DNA of 64,000 nt from Paenibacillus sp. LHD-117 (GTDB taxonomy: Bacteria > Bacillota > Bacilli > Paenibacillales > Paenibacillaceae). The stretch spans positions 124,001 to 188,000 of the forward strand of contig NZ_JAVFVT010000006.1 in NCBI RefSeq assembly GCF_030929555.1, read 5' to 3'. Positions 61,746 to 64,000 of the stretch are shown here, one piece after another. Under the pieces are notes generated by a model. That model worked only from the letters and a program-made list of their open reading frames with translations. It did not search any database and was not told the origin of the DNA. Numbering within the stretch: position 1 is the first letter of the stretch; every line of letters starts with the position of its first letter. The position numbers and the translations under genes were made by a program.

Positions 61746-61915
61746 CGTCCTCTCGGTTTTATAAGTTGGCTGGAAAGCGATCTACCTGCGTCGCTATCCT
61801 TCCTTAACCGAAGAGGAACCGATTGAAACGGATTCCCGAATGAGAATATACTCAGATTCGCTGCCGGCCGATTAGACTTGCGGCCGCAGCGCGGCCATGA
61901 TGTTATCCGCCTGCT

Positions 61916-62803
61916 TTATAACCGCTGCTGCAGCAGATGGACCAGCTCCTCCGGCGACTCCCATGGAATCGGACGGATAAAGTCCAGATGGGCATTCGAC
62001 TGGCCGGGGACATCGCTCCTCGCCGTCCAGACAATTGGTACGCCGGCACGCGCCGCGAAGCCCGCCGCGTAATAAACCTCCGGACCGGCATCGGTGACGT
62101 CGATGATCAGAAGCTTGCAGGACGATAGGCTCTCGAGCAGACCGTCATCCAGCTTGCGCATGATCGAAGGCTGCAGCAGGCGAGAACGGTAGCCGCATTG
62201 CTCCAGCCCCGGCAGCAAGACGGAGGACCATTCCATGCCGATAAAATCGTTGCCGGCAATGACGCAGCAGTCCTTCTGCCTGCCGCCGCCCGAATCCGCG
62301 GCCGCTTCTGCCCAACCGGACTCCGTCAGCTTCAGAACCGCGCCCTCCCGCATCACCCAGCCCGATTCGCGCAGCCGTTCGATGAGATAGACCAACTCCT
62401 GAAGATTGGACGCGTACGCGATATTGTAAAACCTGGACAACGGATGAAGACTGACCGGCTCGCCGGGCCCTTCCGACTTCCTGTACACGTACCTGAGCAA
62501 GCGGCGCTCCTTCTGATCGGCCGTCATCGGAATCGACGGAGCATCCAGGATGGCCTCCACGTCGTCCAGCGTGAGCGACGCGCGCTCGCCATCCTCGTCA
62601 AGCTCGCGAATATAAGCGGATATAATCGGCAGCAGCCGCCTTTTTTTCTCATAGGAAAAAGCTTGAATGGCATTGTAGGCATCGCCTCTCAGCCTATAGT
62701 AGCCGTGCGGGGCGCACATGCATCCGTAATAGCGATCGAACCCGCCGTCCCGATCGATCGGGATCAGCTCGTTGCAAAACAAACAATGTTTTTTCAGTTT
62801 CAT
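61916..62803 (-). CDS. Two-domain protein: Cys-rich N-terminus with a deoxyribosyltransferase/TIR-like C-terminus
   Basis: 295 residues. The N-terminal ~170 residues begin with a possible zinc site (CLFCNELI, then YGCMCAPHGYY) and are otherwise helical. The C-terminal ~115 residues (CCVIAGNDFIGMEWSSVLLPGL to the end) resemble the nucleoside 2-deoxyribosyltransferase/TIR-like fold: LLIIDVTDAGPEVYYAAGFAARAGVPIVWTARSD corresponds to the family pattern of an Asp-Thr turn, a Glu-x-Gly-x-Ala helix and an IxWT strand. Such domains cleave or sense nucleotides and occur in stress and defence proteins. No partner gene is adjacent, and the function is unknown. Confidence 0.6.
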   Translation of the reverse strand: MKLKKHCLFCNELIPIDRDGGFDRYYGCMCAPHGYYRLRGDAYNAIQAFSYEKKRRLLPIISAYIRELDEDGERASLTLDDVEAILDAPSIPMTADQKERRLLRYVYRKSEGPGEPVSLHPLSRFYNIAYASNLQELVYLIERLRESGWVMREGAVLKLTESGWAEAAADSGGGRQKDCCVIAGNDFIGMEWSSVLLPGLEQCGYRSRLLQPSIMRKLDDGLLESLSSCKLLIIDVTDAGPEVYYAAGFAARAGVPIVWTARSDVPGQSNAHLDFIRPIPWESPEELVHLLQQRL

Positions 62804-62897
62804 CGTCCTTCACCTCTTCCCATACGGTTCGGACGAAGTGCGCGATATAAGGGGTATGGCGGCTGGTAAATCCTCACACTATAGATTAATGATAAGC

Positions 62898-62926
62898 TTG
62901 TTACGTTAACGAAACAGTTATATAAT
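62898..62926 (+). promoter_or_regulatory. ArsR-type regulator promoter with palindrome
   Basis: TTGTTA (-35, 62898-62903), 17 bp, TATAAT (-10, 62921-62926), reading toward the regulator at 62977. The near-perfect palindrome GTTACGTTAACGAAAC (62900-62915; one mismatched pair) sits in the spacer and is a likely autoregulatory operator. Confidence 0.75.
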
Positions 62927-62976
62927 GACCATGAGCAGTTAATCGGGCATACCGCCGACGGTCAAAGGAGCACGCC

Positions 62977-63897
62977 ATGGAAGTAGAAGTGAATCAGCGG
63001 AATCTGTTGTTGTTCGAAGCGCTCGCGTCCAAGACGCGAATGCAGATGGTCGAGCTTCTGAAGCACGAGCATTTGAATATAAAAGAGATGGCACAGCGGT
63101 TGGGCATTTCCTCGGCCATCATTACGAAACACGTCAGCCAGCTGGAAGAGGCAGGCGTCATCGCCACCGAAGTCGCGGCCGGCAAACGCGGAACGCAGAA
63201 GATCTGCACGCTGAAGCTGGACAAGGTCACGCTCCTCTTCCGGGAAGAGCCGTTATCCCTCGCGCCGAAGGAGCAACCGTACAATCATTACACGAGCTCG
63301 ATTCCGATCGGCCAATATTCCGCTTTCCAAGTGCAGCCGACCTGCGGGCTCGCTTCCGAGGTGAAGCTGATCGGCATGCGGGACGATCCGCGCTACTTCG
63401 CGGAGCCGGATCATGTCATGGCCCAGCATCTTTGGTTCGCCAGCGGCTTCGTCGAATACCGGATCCCCAATTATTTGACCGGACGCAAGCCGGTCAGCAG
63501 CGTTCGCATCTCCCTAGAGATCTGCTCCGAAGCGCCGGGGTTCGACGAAGACTGGCTCTCCGACATCACATTCTCTTTAGGTGGCGTAACGCTCTGCAGT
63601 TGGACCTCGCCCGGCGACTTCGGCAAAACAAAAGGGAAGCTGACGCCTTCCTGGTGGGAAGGGTATAATACGCAGCATGGTCTGCTCAAAACGCTCCAAG
63701 TTAAGGAGGATGGAACCTACATGGACGGCATCCGATTATCCGACGTCACCGTTAGGGACATCCCGCTCACCGCAGGCGAGGAAATCCGGTTCCGCATCGA
63801 ATCGCCGGAGGATGCCGTCCACCCGGGCGGCGTCAGCCTCTTCGGCAAACGCTTCGGCAATTACGAGCAGGACATCGTCGTGACGATCGGCTGCTGA
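62977..63897 (+). CDS. ArsR-type regulator with a large ligand-binding-like C-terminal domain
   Basis: 306 residues. The N-terminal winged helix (MQMVELLKHEHLNIKEMAQRLGISSAIITKHVSQLEEAGVIA, about 22-63, shown as the HTH region) is ArsR-like. The remaining ~210 residues form a beta-rich domain (FQVQPTCGLASEVKLIGM, then FASGFVEYRIPNYL) of a type found in Paenibacillus regulators thought to respond to sugars or other small ligands; it has no metal-binding Cys pair. Strong AAAGGAG 6 nt before ATG. A perfect terminator follows. The target may be the gene itself and others outside the window. Confidence 0.85.
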   Translation: MEVEVNQRNLLLFEALASKTRMQMVELLKHEHLNIKEMAQRLGISSAIITKHVSQLEEAGVIATEVAAGKRGTQKICTLKLDKVTLLFREEPLSLAPKEQPYNHYTSSIPIGQYSAFQVQPTCGLASEVKLIGMRDDPRYFAEPDHVMAQHLWFASGFVEYRIPNYLTGRKPVSSVRISLEICSEAPGFDEDWLSDITFSLGGVTLCSWTSPGDFGKTKGKLTPSWWEGYNTQHGLLKTLQVKEDGTYMDGIRLSDVTVRDIPLTAGEEIRFRIESPEDAVHPGGVSLFGKRFGNYEQDIVVTIGC

Positions 63898-63919
63898 TTC
63901 GGAAAGTTATTCGCTCCAA

Positions 63920-63967
63920 GCAATAGCGGCCCGCATCATCCAGGATGCGGGCCGCTATTTGCTTTCG
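63920..63967 (+). terminator. Terminator after the ArsR-type regulator gene
   Basis: Perfect 16-bp arms AATAGCGGCCCGCATC (63922-63937) and its complement (63944-63959) with a 6-nt loop, followed by TTGCTTTCG and, further on, a T-rich run. Confidence 0.92.
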
Positions 63968-64000
63968 TTTTCTTTTTTTCTGTTACTTGCCTTCGTTAAT

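Overview
The window looks like a chromosomal segment of a Gram-positive, endospore-forming member of the Paenibacillaceae (Paenibacillus/Cohnella-like). The reasons are a spoVAC-spoVAD-spoVAE cluster, the conserved Bacillales block yqeG-yqeH-aroE-yqeI-nadD-yqeK-rsfS-yqeM, S-layer-homology (SLH) anchored polysaccharide-active proteins, strong AGGAGG-type ribosome binding sites, mid-50s GC and frequent GTG/TTG starts. Nearly every gene lies on the minus strand; the exceptions are a small ORF at 3.6 kb, an AraC regulator at 28.4 kb, an IS1380-type transposase at 59.8 kb and an ArsR-type regulator at 63 kb. No tRNA, rRNA or CRISPR array was seen.

Layout. 1-3.5 kb: class Ib ribonucleotide reductase operon nrdI-nrdE-nrdF (nrdF cut by the window edge), with a sigma-A promoter carrying two NrdR boxes 31 bp apart, and a terminator-like hairpin in the nrdI leader. 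4.2-10.6 kb: the ribosome-assembly/NAD/shikimate block, extended by a CvfB-like S1 protein. 10.7-15.1 kb: MoxR ATPase, DUF58 protein and membrane transglutaminase, a typical three-gene set. 15.2-17.2 kb: spore DPA-channel genes. 17.4-25.9 kb: one 2835-residue secreted SLH protein with two pectate-lyase-like beta-helix modules. 26.3-29.4 kb: sugar isomerase/epimerase and Gfo/Idh/MocA dehydrogenase, divergent from an AraC regulator. 29.4-35.3 kb: nickel uptake system nikR-nikA-nikBCDE with a NikR-type operator, ending in a possible 31-residue membrane peptide. 35.3-37 kb: NodB-type deacetylase with a 51-bp palindromic tandem array upstream. 37-47.6 kb: a glycan-use locus (GntR/LacI-type regulator, GH38 alpha-mannosidase, LplB/LplC-type permeases, binding lipoprotein, putative glycosidase). 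47.9-51.6 kb: two ABC exporters around a YtrA-like GntR regulator. 51.7-61.4 kb: a plastic, AT-richer zone with an SLH pseudogene, a 1778-residue S8 protease that also carries an M23 domain, a DUF5050-like lipoprotein and an IS1380-type element. 61.5-63.9 kb: small lipoprotein, a two-domain protein with a deoxyribosyltransferase/TIR-like end, and an ArsR-type regulator.

The features least explained by known genes are non-coding: (1) a ~170-bp structured dispersed repeat, present twice (603-774 and 42023-42195), each copy beginning 4-5 bp after the stop codon of an operon gene; (2) a 40-bp palindromic repeat array ending just before the rsfS Shine-Dalgarno; (3) a 51-bp palindromic array upstream of the deacetylase gene; (4) the candidate attenuator in the nrd leader. 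These, and the S8-M23 fusion, are the best targets for follow-up.
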